Assembly: GCA_933228765.1 (NCBI GenBank)
Contig: OW121760.1
Span: 34,366,585 to 34,430,584 of the forward strand
DNA: 64,000 nt
Direction: 5' to 3'
Origin: Miltochrista miniata
Lineage: Eukaryota; Arthropoda; Insecta; Lepidoptera; Erebidae
The notes beneath the pieces were generated by a model, which saw nothing but the letters and a program-made list of their open reading frames with translations, did not search any database and had not been told where the DNA came from. Of this stretch, positions 1 through 9,590 are shown one piece after another (position 1 is the stretch's first letter; every line of letters starts with the position of its first letter). Made by a program: the position numbers and the translations under genes.

Positions 1-42
1 GATCTGTACGCATATAATAAAGTGCATTTTGTCATTTGTGAT
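1..42 (+). repeat. 5' LTR of BEL element 1, first segment
   Basis: These 42 bases are identical to 6114-6155 in the right LTR and end in CATTTGTGAT, where the LINE insert starts. The window opens inside this LTR. Confidence 0.8.
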
Positions 43-1053
43 CGCAGTCATCACTCGCGACCTACGGATGGAGAGCCTGGACGACTTCGTTAAGCGCCTA
101 GCATCTAGGATGTTCGAGCGTGCCGACGTGTCCGCGTGGAATCACATCCGCGGACTGGCCCCGTGGCACGCTCGCCCACCAGACCGTTACCGACTGCCTC
201 GCGACCTCGTTGCAGACGTGCTGGAACCAACAAAAAATTAAAATACTCAAGAATTCCCAAGCAAGCAGACCAAGACCAAGCTCAGCTCACAGAAAAAGAA
301 GCCGGCGTAATTGTTTACGCCTTAGTCGTTCCATCCTACCGGACGACACATCGACGATGCGGAAATAAACAGTTCTAAAGATAGATTTAAAAAATCTATT
401 TTTAGAACAGAACGCGCGCGCCCCGCCTACCGCCCGGCCCACTTGAACACTTACGCAGAGAGGCGAGAGCTCAGTCTGCGGGCACCCGTCGCGCCATGCG
501 CACACGCAGCGCGCCGTCACCGTGCGGCGACCCCGCCACGCTCCGCAAACCGAATCGATGCCTAGCCGGTTTGCGGAGCGGGCGGTCCCGCCGTCACCAC
601 TACCGACTCCACATCGGGCCCGCTGCGCTCCGCAAACCGAGTCCGTACCTAGCCGGGTTGTGGAGCAAGCGGACCCACCACGCATCATCAGTTCGCAGCG
701 ACCGACATGCGTGGGCACTCTTCGCGATGCCTGCGTTATGTGGAAGCCCGAACTGATGGTACCAACAAAACCGGACAAGACACCAGGCCACAAACTCCGC
801 CGCTCCTTGTCGCTGGACGCCCTCAGCCGGGCCTTGACCGGGTAGCCGGTCATCTCACCTGGCTGGGGCGACCGCCGGAGCAGCGTGAGATTGTCGGCCC
901 CCGACACCGCAGCAACTAGACAAGGGAAACAAAACATCCCACTCCCAGGACCCTCCCTTATCCAAGGGAGGAGTTGAACGCTACGTGAAGAGGCTTAGGC
1001 CTAGGACACGTTTCCACGCACCCCCACAAGGGTGTAGTGATGCTCACGCAGAG
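43..1053 (+). mobile_element. 5'-truncated LINE insert in the left BEL LTR
   Basis: The insert interrupts the LTR between CATTTGTGAT (33-42) and a second ATTTGTGAT (1054-1062), a target duplication of about 9 bp. It starts inside the C-terminus of a jockey-like ORF2 and continues as about 800 bp of GC-rich 3' UTR. The UTR carries an inverted repeat at 372-410 and two tandem hairpins with arms of the type GCTCCGCAAACCG / CGGTTTGCGGAGC (about 538-582 and 628-668). It ends in a short GC hairpin without poly(A). The 216-codon antisense ORF here is a GC shadow. Confidence 0.65.
44..241 (+). pseudogene. C-terminal fragment of LINE ORF2
   Basis: Only about the last 65 residues remain. The segment with SLDDFVKRLASRMFER and RYRLPRDLV matches the usual end of jockey-clade ORF2 proteins, a short helical tail finishing in an RxRxPRDxL motif after the reverse transcriptase. 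There is no native start; the frame enters directly from the BEL LTR at position 42, so this is a 5'-truncated dead copy. The clade call rests on the tail motif alone. Confidence 0.55.
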
Positions 1054-1212
1054 ATTTGTGATGGAAAAATTGTCGTGAAATATTGTAAACTAAAAAAGAT
1101 CCTGATCCTGAATAAAACCTGGAAATCAACCGAGCAATTTAATTTCAAAAGAACCTACATACAGTCCACTGCAAGAACCACCGAAAATCCAACCGTGGTG
1201 GAGCTACGAACC
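1054..1212 (+). repeat. 5' LTR of BEL element 1, second segment
   Basis: This matches 8397-8573 almost base for base and ends GTTCCACCACA. It contains the polyadenylation-type hexamer AATAAA (in CCTGAATAAAACC). The first 9 bases repeat the end of the first LTR segment and are the LINE target duplication. Confidence 0.8.
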
Positions 1213-1285
1213 TGCTAAAGTTCCACCACAGTTTTTGGTCCTTCGATCGTCGGATTGGAAGAATTGAAGAGCTCAAATCTCAAGA
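1213..1285 (+). promoter_or_regulatory. Primer binding site and leader of BEL element 1
   Basis: TGGTCCTTCGATCGTCGG begins at 1218, five bases after the LTR end. The primer sites of BEL elements 2 (TGGTCCTCCGATAG) and 3 (TGGTCCTTTGAGACGG) begin the same way, so related tRNAs prime all three. The gag start follows at 1286. Confidence 0.6.
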
Positions 1286-4200
1286 ATGGTCGTCACAAGA
1301 AGTCAAGCGGACGCCACCGAACGAGAAGACAGCGAAATTCAACGAACGATCGAACAAGAACGGCGCCGAAGACTATCGCTTCTACCTCCAGCCTCACCAA
1401 GCATGCTTCACGGAACGGACACGACGACGGTGGTAAGGGCTACGATCGACGCCCCTATCGCCGGCCCGTCTGGTACCACAGGCAGACTACGAACGACGTC
1501 TCCTGGGCGGTCCATTCGGTCACATAGGTCCACGGCAAGCACTGCGGCTAAGGTGCGAATGGCAGAATTAGAAGCGGCTGAAAAGCTAGCAGCCCTGAAA
1601 CGGAAGGAGCTAGAATTGGAAGCAGAGTTGATCAAGAAACGACTAGCGGCAGAAGTCTCGAACATTGAAGAAGAAAGCGTTCATGAAGAGACCGCCGACC
1701 ATCACAACAAGGTAGACGAGTGGCTACGAACACAGCCCCTCGCCACACGGAGGGAGGAGACCAAAGCAAGAGAGGAACGAAACCTACGGTTCCGAGAAGA
1801 ACAACCTCGTCCTGCTAGAGACCGGTCTATCACCCCCACGAGATCCCGAAACCACATAGAGCAGTTGACCGAAACCTTAGAAAGAATGGCACGACCCAGG
1901 GTGCGATACCTCGACCTACCGGCGTTCAACGGGGTACCCAGCGAGTGGCTGACCTTCAAAGCTACTTTTGAAGACACAACGAAGCTGTATCAAATATCCG
2001 CAGCGGAAAACCTTCAACGGCTACGAAACAGCCTTAAGGGAGAAGCCCGCGAGATCGTGTCAGCACTCCTACACACCGCCACGAGTCCTGACATCATTCT
2101 AAGGACCTTAGAACAATGCTTCGGTCGCCCAGAAGTAATCATCGACAAGGCGTTGGAAGACCTAAGAAGACTGCCTAAGCCCGGATCATCGGTGACAGAA
2201 TTAAACAGTTTCGCCGTAAAACTTCAGAACATCGTGTACGTGTTAAGAAACCTCGGTCGACAAGGCTACCTACACAACCCGCTACTGGCAAGAGAAGTAC
2301 TGGACAAGCTAAGCCCGCACATCCGGTCAAGATGGTGTGACTACGCGAGTGAGCAAGAAGGCACTACAGATCCCGAAATTATCGTGCTATCTCGCTTCCT
2401 CATGCGTGAAGCGGACAGAGCACTGCGCTACACCTACGCGCCCGCAACTAGCTCCTCCGCCGCGATCGCAACACGGAGGGAGACTAAGACGACACCGGCC
2501 CCGAGAAGGAAACCCACCGCCGCTGTATACACCACCACCCACCCGACCGAAGAGGAGCAAGCTATCAAGTGTCCGAGTTGCGAAAAGAATCATTCGCTAC
2601 CTCAGTGCCCACAATATGAAGCACTATCTACCGAACAGCGATGGAACATCGTAAAAGAAAACAAACTGTGCTTCAAATGCATCGTGAAGAAACACCGACG
2701 CCTCTCATGCCGAGCCAAGCCGTGCGGAGTTAACCAGTGCAAGCGACCGCATCATTCTACACTGCACACCGAACAACAACAGAACCCAACCACCGCCTCG
2801 AACCCTACAAGCACCGAGTCCGTCCTGTCAGTGGCCACCCGACCGACCACCGAACGAACAGTACTACTCAAGATGTGCCCAGTGACAGTAGTGGGTCCAC
2901 GAGGGGAGGTACGAACTCACGCGCTTTTGGACGAAGGCGCTACAGTCACTTTGATCGACGAACGCCTCGCACACGACGTCGGCGCCGAGGGACCCCAGCA
3001 ACCACTGAACCTGCAGGGAGTGAACATGTCCCAACAAGAAAAGGACAGCCAGATCGTCACCGTCCAGTTGAAGAGCGACCGCAAGAACTTAAACCTCCGA
3101 GCGCGCACCGTCAAGAACCTCCAACTTCATAGACAAGCTATCCCAAGCTCGTTGTTGGAACACGAACACCTGAAAGATCTACCTAGAGAAGAAGTGTGCT
3201 ACGATCCTGTACGCCCCGGCATCCTAGTGGGGACAGACCACTGGGAGTACATAGTCTCAAGAGAACTTCGTATGGGCGGACCGAACGAGCCAGCCGCCTC
3301 CAGAACAGAACTAGGCTGGGTGGTGCACGGAACCGCACCGCGACGCCTAATCCGCGAAGTTGACAGCGTGCTGCATACATTCACACCCGAACGCGACTTA
3401 GCCGACCAACGCCTACACGACCTAGTAGAAAGCCACTTCAAGATCGACGCACTCGGCGTCACTCACAAACAACGAGTGAGCGACACAGATCTACGAGCTA
3501 CGCAAATAGTGACCGACACCCTCAAGAAAACTAGCGAAGGTTATCAAGTGGGACTACCGTGGAAAGACGACCACGTTCGACTACCACCGAGCTACGACGC
3601 AGCCTTCCGACGATTGAAAAGGATCGAACACACTATGGACACAAGACCCGACTTCGCCCGCAGCTACACTGATCAAATAAACAATCTGATCACTAAGGGC
3701 TACGCGACACCGTGCGACGGATCTGAGACCTCCAGCGCCATCTGCTGGTACCTACCGCACTTCGCCGTGTACAACCCGAACAAGCCCGGCAAGTTGCGAC
3801 TAGTGTTCGATGCGGCAGCGAAGAGCCGCGGCGTCAGTCTCAACGATCACCTAGTAGAGGGCCCGGACCTATTGAAGTCACTACAAGGAATACTATTCAG
3901 ATTCCGCGAGAAACAAGTAGCGGTGACCGCCGACATTCAAGAGATGTTTCTTCGAATCAAGATACGCCCTGACGATCAACCAGCCCAGCTGTTCCTGTGG
4001 CGGGGTAGCAACAGAACCGACCCACCCCGTCTGTACAAGATGACAAGCATGATCTTCGGCGCCACCAGCTCGCCCTTTATGGCGCACTACGTACGAAACC
4101 ACAACGCCGAGAAACACGCTCACTCTCACCCCTACGCGCTCGAAGCTATAACAAGCAACCACTACATGGACGACCTAGCGGCGAGCTACGACACCGAGAG

Positions 4201-6040
4201 CGAGGCACGGCGGGCAGTACAAGAAATAATACAAGTGCACGCCGTAGCGGGCTTCAAACTGCGAGCATGGAGCACCAACAAGAAGAGCGTACTTAGCGAC
4301 GTGCCACCGAACCTGCACGCCACTATGCCCACACCGTTAGGTGGGGAGGATCCCGAGAACAAGATACTCGGCCTCTACTGGAATTCCGACCACGACACGC
4401 TCGGATTCAACACTGCCATGCAGCGCGTAGCAAGTGACGTCAGAAGCAGAGCGAGGACGCCGACCAAGCGAGAAGCACTCAGTGCGGTCATGTCTATTTA
4501 TGACCCACTGGGGCTACTGAGTCACTACACGATCCGAGCAAAGATCATTTTACAAAGCTTGTGGCGACTCAAGATCACGTGGGACGAACCTATTCCCGAA
4601 GAAGAGAACGAACTTTTCGCCACATGGTTAGGACACCTGCCCGACCTAACTCAACTGCGAATAGACCGGTGGTACAACGCGGAGGTCAACGACCGATGGG
4701 AGCTACACGTACTATGTGACGCCAGCGAACAAGCATACGCGGCGACCGCGTACTGGCGCATAGAACGACGGGACGGCGTGACACAAGTTTGTCTCATCGC
4801 TGCGAAGGCGAAGGTGGCCCCACGACGCGCTCAAACCATACCGCGCCTCGAGCTACAGGCAGCGGTCATAGGCGCACGACTCGCGGACGTCATACGAAGA
4901 GAACACCGCGTCGAAGTTGCAAGAACGGTCTACTGGACAGACTCAATGACTGTTATTCATTGGGTCCGCAACGACACGAAGAAGTATACACCCTTCGTCG
5001 CACACCGCCTCGGTGAAATCTCCGAGTTAACCCACAAGGAAGAGTGGAGGTGGATACCTACCTCTAGAAACGTAGCCGATGATGCGACCCGTCTCAACTC
5101 GACCCGCATAACCTCCGACGACCGATGGTTCAGCGGCCCGGACTTTCTACGCCTGCCAGAGGGTCAATGGCCTACGGAGGGAGCATTGACCGCGAGCGAC
5201 GACGAAACAGTGCTACACGTCAACAACAAACCCGAACGAGAGGATGACTGGATACCCGACCCGAACCGGATCTCAAGATATGAAGCACTAGTACGTACAA
5301 CGGCCCGTGTACTAGCCTTCGTAGACATATGTCGCCGCCGAGCTACGAACATCGAACTTCGCCACGTAGAGAAAGCAGAACGCGCTATCCTACAACGAGC
5401 CCAACGAGATAGCTTCCGCGACGAGTTACAACGAATCAAGACGGGTCAACCTATCTCGAAATCAAGCCGCCTGTATAAATTAGACCCGGTATTGGAGGAC
5501 GGAGTGCTACGCGTCAGAGGGCGCATCGCAAAAGCCACCGCGCCGATACAGACGAAGAAACCAATTATACTAGACGGAAGACATCATATCGCCCGGCTCA
5601 TAGTACGTCGGGGTCATTGTTCTGCGGGTCACGCTAACAGAGAACGTGTGACCAACGACCTGAGACAGATGTATTGGGTTATACATCTAAGACCTACAGT
5701 GCGCACCATTGAACGAGAATGCGCGCTATGCCGGGTGCGTAGTGCACAACCACTGACTCCACACCCCGGCGACCTGCCTACGCTAGTACCTCGCGGCGAA
5801 CCTTCAACCGCTAAACGACCCTTGCAAGTGGGAGATCTGGTGCTCGTGGTAGACCACACCCTACCACGGAACACATGGCCCCGAGGAACCGTCGAACGAG
5901 TGTACCCGGGACCAGACGGCGGGATACGTATCGCCGACATTCGCACACGCACCGGGATATTCAAGCGGCCTACTCGGAAACTCATCGTCCTCCTGAAAAA
6001 AGAAGAGGCTACGCGAGCTACGCCGGAGGGAGAGCTGTAG
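1286..6040 (+). CDS. gag-pol: BEL/Pao Gag-Pol polyprotein (integrase core missing)
   Basis: One ORF of 1584 codons encodes the retrotransposon structural and replication proteins. A DUF1759-like Gag region lies near residues 205-360 (LPAFNGVPSEWLTFKATF) and a cysteine/histidine zinc cluster near 428-490. An aspartic protease of the DUF1758 type has LLDEGATVTLID near 545. Reverse transcriptase runs from about 830, with YMDD at 959-962. RNase H has an intact CDASEQAYAA near 1144. The integrase HHCC zinc finger (GHCSAGHAN, then CALC) is near 1440-1482, but the text then passes from GDLPT almost directly to the C-terminal LQVGDLVLV domain. The DDE catalytic core is therefore gone in frame. The stop overlaps the first bases of the 3' LTR. 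ATG 1286 follows the primer site by 50 bases. It could make Gag, RT and RNase H but not integrate itself. Confidence 0.9.
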   Translation: MVVTRSQADATEREDSEIQRTIEQERRRRLSLLPPASPSMLHGTDTTTVVRATIDAPIAGPSGTTGRLRTTSPGRSIRSHRSTASTAAKVRMAELEAAEKLAALKRKELELEAELIKKRLAAEVSNIEEESVHEETADHHNKVDEWLRTQPLATRREETKAREERNLRFREEQPRPARDRSITPTRSRNHIEQLTETLERMARPRVRYLDLPAFNGVPSEWLTFKATFEDTTKLYQISAAENLQRLRNSLKGEAREIVSALLHTATSPDIILRTLEQCFGRPEVIIDKALEDLRRLPKPGSSVTELNSFAVKLQNIVYVLRNLGRQGYLHNPLLAREVLDKLSPHIRSRWCDYASEQEGTTDPEIIVLSRFLMREADRALRYTYAPATSSSAAIATRRETKTTPAPRRKPTAAVYTTTHPTEEEQAIKCPSCEKNHSLPQCPQYEALSTEQRWNIVKENKLCFKCIVKKHRRLSCRAKPCGVNQCKRPHHSTLHTEQQQNPTTASNPTSTESVLSVATRPTTERTVLLKMCPVTVVGPRGEVRTHALLDEGATVTLIDERLAHDVGAEGPQQPLNLQGVNMSQQEKDSQIVTVQLKSDRKNLNLRARTVKNLQLHRQAIPSSLLEHEHLKDLPREEVCYDPVRPGILVGTDHWEYIVSRELRMGGPNEPAASRTELGWVVHGTAPRRLIREVDSVLHTFTPERDLADQRLHDLVESHFKIDALGVTHKQRVSDTDLRATQIVTDTLKKTSEGYQVGLPWKDDHVRLPPSYDAAFRRLKRIEHTMDTRPDFARSYTDQINNLITKGYATPCDGSETSSAICWYLPHFAVYNPNKPGKLRLVFDAAAKSRGVSLNDHLVEGPDLLKSLQGILFRFREKQVAVTADIQEMFLRIKIRPDDQPAQLFLWRGSNRTDPPRLYKMTSMIFGATSSPFMAHYVRNHNAEKHAHSHPYALEAITSNHYMDDLAASYDTESEARRAVQEIIQVHAVAGFKLRAWSTNKKSVLSDVPPNLHATMPTPLGGEDPENKILGLYWNSDHDTLGFNTAMQRVASDVRSRARTPTKREALSAVMSIYDPLGLLSHYTIRAKIILQSLWRLKITWDEPIPEEENELFATWLGHLPDLTQLRIDRWYNAEVNDRWELHVLCDASEQAYAATAYWRIERRDGVTQVCLIAAKAKVAPRRAQTIPRLELQAAVIGARLADVIRREHRVEVARTVYWTDSMTVIHWVRNDTKKYTPFVAHRLGEISELTHKEEWRWIPTSRNVADDATRLNSTRITSDDRWFSGPDFLRLPEGQWPTEGALTASDDETVLHVNNKPEREDDWIPDPNRISRYEALVRTTARVLAFVDICRRRATNIELRHVEKAERAILQRAQRDSFRDELQRIKTGQPISKSSRLYKLDPVLEDGVLRVRGRIAKATAPIQTKKPIILDGRHHIARLIVRRGHCSAGHANRERVTNDLRQMYWVIHLRPTVRTIERECALCRVRSAQPLTPHPGDLPTLVPRGEPSTAKRPLQVGDLVLVVDHTLPRNTWPRGTVERVYPGPDGGIRIADIRTRTGIFKRPTRKLIVLLKKEEATRATPEGEL

Positions 6041-6155
6041 CGGACGGCGAGTTCAACGACGGCCGCGGCGCGCCAGCGCGCGCTACTCGCTCCGTGACCC
6101 TACAGTTGTGAGCGATCTGTACGCATATAATAAAGTGCATTTTGTCATTTGTGAT
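6036..6155 (+). repeat. 3' LTR of BEL element 1, first segment
   Basis: The segment starts TGTAGCGG directly after the purine-rich tract GGAGGGAGAG (about 6025-6034) and overlaps the pol stop codon. Positions 6114-6155 equal window positions 1-42. It is cut by the LINE insert after CATTTGTGAT. Confidence 0.65.
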
Positions 6156-8395
6156 AGACCGTCTAGTATCGTCGCAGCAACCACAAGCTACGTTCGGGCG
6201 CCACAGAAGACCAGCGAACTATCTCCTAATTATTTTTTGCAAATAATTTAGGAGATACGCGCCCGGGTTCACCTGAGCGGGGAGAGCTTCCCTCTTGATA
6301 GCCGGCGTGGTGGTTGCCTCCGTCGTGTGGAAGGGGTCGGTCTGGCACCAGCGCCAAGCCCCGGCCCTAACTGCGCGGCGTTGGCATCCAGCCACCACGT
6401 CAAGGCGCCACGAGACGAATCTACCCCACTATGAGCAATCCTACCAACACGACAGCATCGGCCGCATCAGCCGGAAGTGGGTCCCAGCACGACTCAGTGG
6501 TGCAGTCCCGGCGTCAGGGATACCAGGGCGACCTGAGTGTCTTTAACTCCATTCGAGAGAAGGGAGAAATGACGCAGGGACTGCAGCGCTGGGTAGGAGC
6601 CTACTTCCGGATGATGGAGACCCAACTAGGAGACAGCCGAATTGAAGACATCCCTGAAGGAGACATCGCTATTCTACGGACAGTGCAGATGATACTCCAC
6701 CAGGACCAAGAGCAGCCCCCAAATTCCACCACCCAAGCATCGACTACTGCCTCCGAGGCACTTATCGCTACCAAGAGGACGCGAGAGGAAGACTCCGGGG
6801 GCAGTAGCCGGTCAGCGAAGAGGCCGGATTTACAAAAATCACCAACACCATCATTGGAGGAAGCAGACCCCGTCGGCAGCTCGACGCCGGAGGGCGCGAT
6901 GGGGGACTCGTCGTCGTACAAGTCCCTCGCCCCGCCCACCAGGCGCGCGCCGAGAGCGGTGCCTGCACCCTCCCCTGCGGCACGCCCATCTACCCCAACG
7001 CCGTCTACTTCGGGAACGACGCCAGCCCCGAAGCTCACACCAAGAACTATGGCGTCCGTACTCGCCGCCGCGCCGCCTCCGCCGGCGAACACGAAACGCA
7101 CCACAAATGAAACCAACTCAACAGCCGCACCAGTAGCGCGCAAGCAGCCTGTGCTAGTAGTGGACCGCCTAAACAACTGGACGGACCACTTCAAGAAACT
7201 AGCGGAGAGGATCGGACACCCGCCCAACGGGAGACCCTTTGGGAAAGGATTCCGATTCACCCCAAAAGACGAAGACGAGTTTAGGGCCTTACAGGCCTAC
7301 CTCGATGAACTCGGACAGGAGCAGGCGCCTTACTACGCCATCGCCCCGCCACACCAGAAGCCGCTCAAGATGGCCATTCGTGGCCTCCCAGCCGACACCC
7401 CCGCGGAGGAAATAGTACGGGACCTGACCGACAAGGGCGTCCCGGTCAAGTTTGCCAAGCACATCCGGGCCCGAACGGGCAGACCGGGGTGTATTTTCTT
7501 CGCGGAGGTCGAGAAAACAACGGACGCTGTGAAGGCGTACGCTATAGACGAAGTCCTGCTCATGCCCGGTGTCACCATAGAGGCCTGGAGGGGTAAAAAA
7601 GGGCCGTCGCAATGTCATCGCTGCCAGGGGTTCCGCCACAGTTCCCAAAACTGCCACAGAACCCTAGCCTGTGTGCGGTGCGGCGACAAACACCCGGCAC
7701 ACGACTGCCCACGGCCTAGAGACCAGCCGGCCACTTGCGCAAACTGCAAGGGGCCCCACCCAGCAAGCAGCCCTGCGTGCCCTGCCTACAAGAGGGAGGC
7801 ACGGAAGACCAAGGGGGGCCTGACACCCAGGACCGGCCCACCGAAGATTATCGAGCACCCTAACGAGATCAAGGACTCAGCCCCGGCCACCCTTATGGCG
7901 GAGGCAAACCCAGCCGGCCCCAAACCCACCACCAAACGGAGGAAAAGAAGCCGCAAAAACAACAACAACAAGAAGGCCGCCCTAGAGCAACCCCCAGTGC
8001 CGGCGGAACAGGCACACAAAGATAAAATCACCATGGAGAGGTCACAAGTCGTTGCCCTGTTCGAACTTCTTACGAAGCACGTGGCGAACGGCAACATTGA
8101 GCCACAAGAACTGCTCCACATCTTCCCTCCCGCATTGTTTGAGAAGCTAGGGCTTCTCAATAGGGAGGAATAAGCGCCCGCTCGGGAACGGATCCTATCC
8201 GCTCCCTCGAGCGGCGCCACAAACACCCACGAGTGCCAACCCCGTCCTCTCGTAGGCGCCTTGCCTCGAGGACGGCGGGTCAACAACCCCAACGACCGGT
8301 CCATGGTAATGGACTGCGTGGAACACCTCCAAAAGGAGCACAACGCTTCAACGGAACCCCACCCCCACTCAAGAGGGGTGAGAAGACACCACGTA
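6156..8395 (+). mobile_element. ORF1-only LINE insert ('half-LINE') in the right BEL LTR
   Basis: The insert sits between CATTTGTGAT at 6146-6155 and the same 10 bases at 8396-8405. It has a 275-base 5' UTR with a hairpin of about 17 bp arms around TATCTCCTAAATTATTT (6220-6257), an intact ORF1, and only about 220 bases after the ORF1 stop. No ORF2 and no poly(A) is present. The 3' end again forms a GC hairpin (CCCCACTCAAGAGGGG). Either it is a non-autonomous ORF1-only family or a copy with an internal deletion. Confidence 0.6.
6431..8173 (+). CDS. LINE (jockey-type) ORF1 protein with three zinc knuckles
   Basis: The 580-residue protein is a nucleic-acid-binding ORF1p that would package LINE RNA. 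Residues 1-100 are polar with a helix-forming stretch; 100-240 are Ser/Pro/Thr rich and low complexity. Residues about 300-390 fit the PRE_C2HC domain found before the knuckles in jockey-type Gag (KPLKMAIRGLPADTPAEEIV). Three CCHC-type knuckles lie at 395-455, beginning CHRCQGFRHSSQNC. A basic stretch near 505 (KRRKRSRKNNNN) follows. The ORF is undamaged although ORF2 is absent. ATG 6431 is chosen because the ORF is open and follows the 5' UTR hairpin. The clade rests on domain order. Confidence 0.8.
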   Translation: MSNPTNTTASAASAGSGSQHDSVVQSRRQGYQGDLSVFNSIREKGEMTQGLQRWVGAYFRMMETQLGDSRIEDIPEGDIAILRTVQMILHQDQEQPPNSTTQASTTASEALIATKRTREEDSGGSSRSAKRPDLQKSPTPSLEEADPVGSSTPEGAMGDSSSYKSLAPPTRRAPRAVPAPSPAARPSTPTPSTSGTTPAPKLTPRTMASVLAAAPPPPANTKRTTNETNSTAAPVARKQPVLVVDRLNNWTDHFKKLAERIGHPPNGRPFGKGFRFTPKDEDEFRALQAYLDELGQEQAPYYAIAPPHQKPLKMAIRGLPADTPAEEIVRDLTDKGVPVKFAKHIRARTGRPGCIFFAEVEKTTDAVKAYAIDEVLLMPGVTIEAWRGKKGPSQCHRCQGFRHSSQNCHRTLACVRCGDKHPAHDCPRPRDQPATCANCKGPHPASSPACPAYKREARKTKGGLTPRTGPPKIIEHPNEIKDSAPATLMAEANPAGPKPTTKRRKRSRKNNNNKKAALEQPPVPAEQAHKDKITMERSQVVALFELLTKHVANGNIEPQELLHIFPPALFEKLGLLNREE

Positions 8396-8573
8396 CATTT
8401 GTGATGGAAAAATTGTCGTGAAATATTGTAAACTAAAAAAGATCCTGATCCTGAATAAAACCTGGAAATCAACCGAGCAATTTAATTTCAAAAGAACCTA
8501 CATACAGTCCACTGCAAGAACCACCGAAAATCCAACCGTGGTGGAGCTACGAACCTGCTAAAGTTCCACCACA
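8396..8573 (+). repeat. 3' LTR of BEL element 1, second segment
   Basis: This repeats 1053-1212 and ends CCACCACA. Array spacer sequence starts immediately after it (AATATGTTG, also found at 16060). Confidence 0.8.
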
Positions 8574-9590
8574 AATATGTTGTTAAAGTATCAACGGAAA
8601 TAAATGACCTGTAATAATTTCAACTGTCGAGCTATCTCGGTTCACGAGAGACAGAGTTTTGTACAACAGTCAATTACAGTTACTGTACAGTTCCATGACT
8701 GTACATTCTACTAATTGTTGATGTAACATTATGTGTCTTGATATGTCTTAGTACTAGTATGTAATGGAGCTCTAAAATAAATGAATTAAAGTCCCTAATT
8801 ATACGCCATGTACCATACCACTACCTCCTTAGCATTATTACTTGGCGATATACAGTACCTACTAGAACCTGCGGCCGTCTCTCCTAACACGACGAACCAA
8901 TCAAAGGTGTAAATATCGTATAGTTGCCATGGCCCATAGTTAACAGAAAATAACTGTTTAATAGAACTAGTGGGTATAGTAGATCTAAAAAAAAAGGAAT
9001 GTTTCTTTTCGAAAAACCTTGCCATTCTCGATGTTAAGAGTACTTTACCTCCAACAACCGTCTTTAAATTCTACCCTGTATAGGTAAGTTAAGTATAGGG
9101 CTTTCGAGAAGTTGGACTAAGGGATGCTCACAAACATACTCGATCTGAGGTAATGGGGAAAGTGTTAGAGTGCCATTAACAGTTTCCCCATTACCTCTGG
9201 AAGTAGAAGTGTGATGGGATATCTTTGCAATTTTTTTTTACGTGAGGGAGAATCCTCATGGATGTTATGCCGGACTCCGAAACAATGTCAAAGATGTGCT
9301 CACAGACAAACTTCAAAATTATCTAGAACTATGATCGAAATTTAAGTAGATTACGGTGAAGTTAGTACTATGTATTATGTGTAACATAGCATTGTAATTT
9401 ATAGAGCTAATTGATTTTTGAACAAAGTTTATTTATTTCAAAATAAACCCAATCAAAGGTGTAAGTACCGTACAGTTGCCATGGTCCATAGTTCAGAGAA
9501 AAGAACTGTTAATAGAACTTGTGGGTAAAATAGATCTTATACGTACTTGGAGTAGGAGTATGTACAATAAATCCTACTAATATTATAAAC
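8574..9590. repeat. Array spacer, modules A and B
   Basis: No gene is seen. Module A (about 8577-8730, with several TGTACA words) recurs at 16062-16230, 42235-42360, 58390-58450 and inverted at 44600-44740. Module B (8785-8985, with AAAGGTGTAAATATCGTATA) recurs at 9449-9545, 16285-16400, 42440-42610 and 58559-58640. A short palindrome lies at 9147-9197 with 15-base arms. Confidence 0.6.

Larger units (their letters stand above)
1..8573 (+). mobile_element. BEL/Pao LTR retrotransposon 1 (5' end outside window), LTRs broken by LINEs
   Basis: The element has a gag-pol ORF (1286-6040) flanked by two copies of one LTR. The first segment of the LTR is seen at 1-42 and 6036-6155, the second at 1054-1212 and 8396-8573. 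Each LTR is split at the same nucleotide by a different LINE-derived insert (43-1053 and 6156-8395). Without the insert the right LTR would be about 288 bp, beginning TGTAGCGG just after a purine tract (GGAGGGAGAG) and ending CCACCACA. The target duplication cannot be checked because the left flank is missing. It lies in the array spacer, which resumes at 8574. Confidence 0.85.

Noticed and set aside
287..937. Antisense ORF of 216 codons
   Set aside because: It lies in the GC-rich 3' UTR of a LINE fragment, has no domain and repeats itself because of the twin hairpins; a shadow of base composition.
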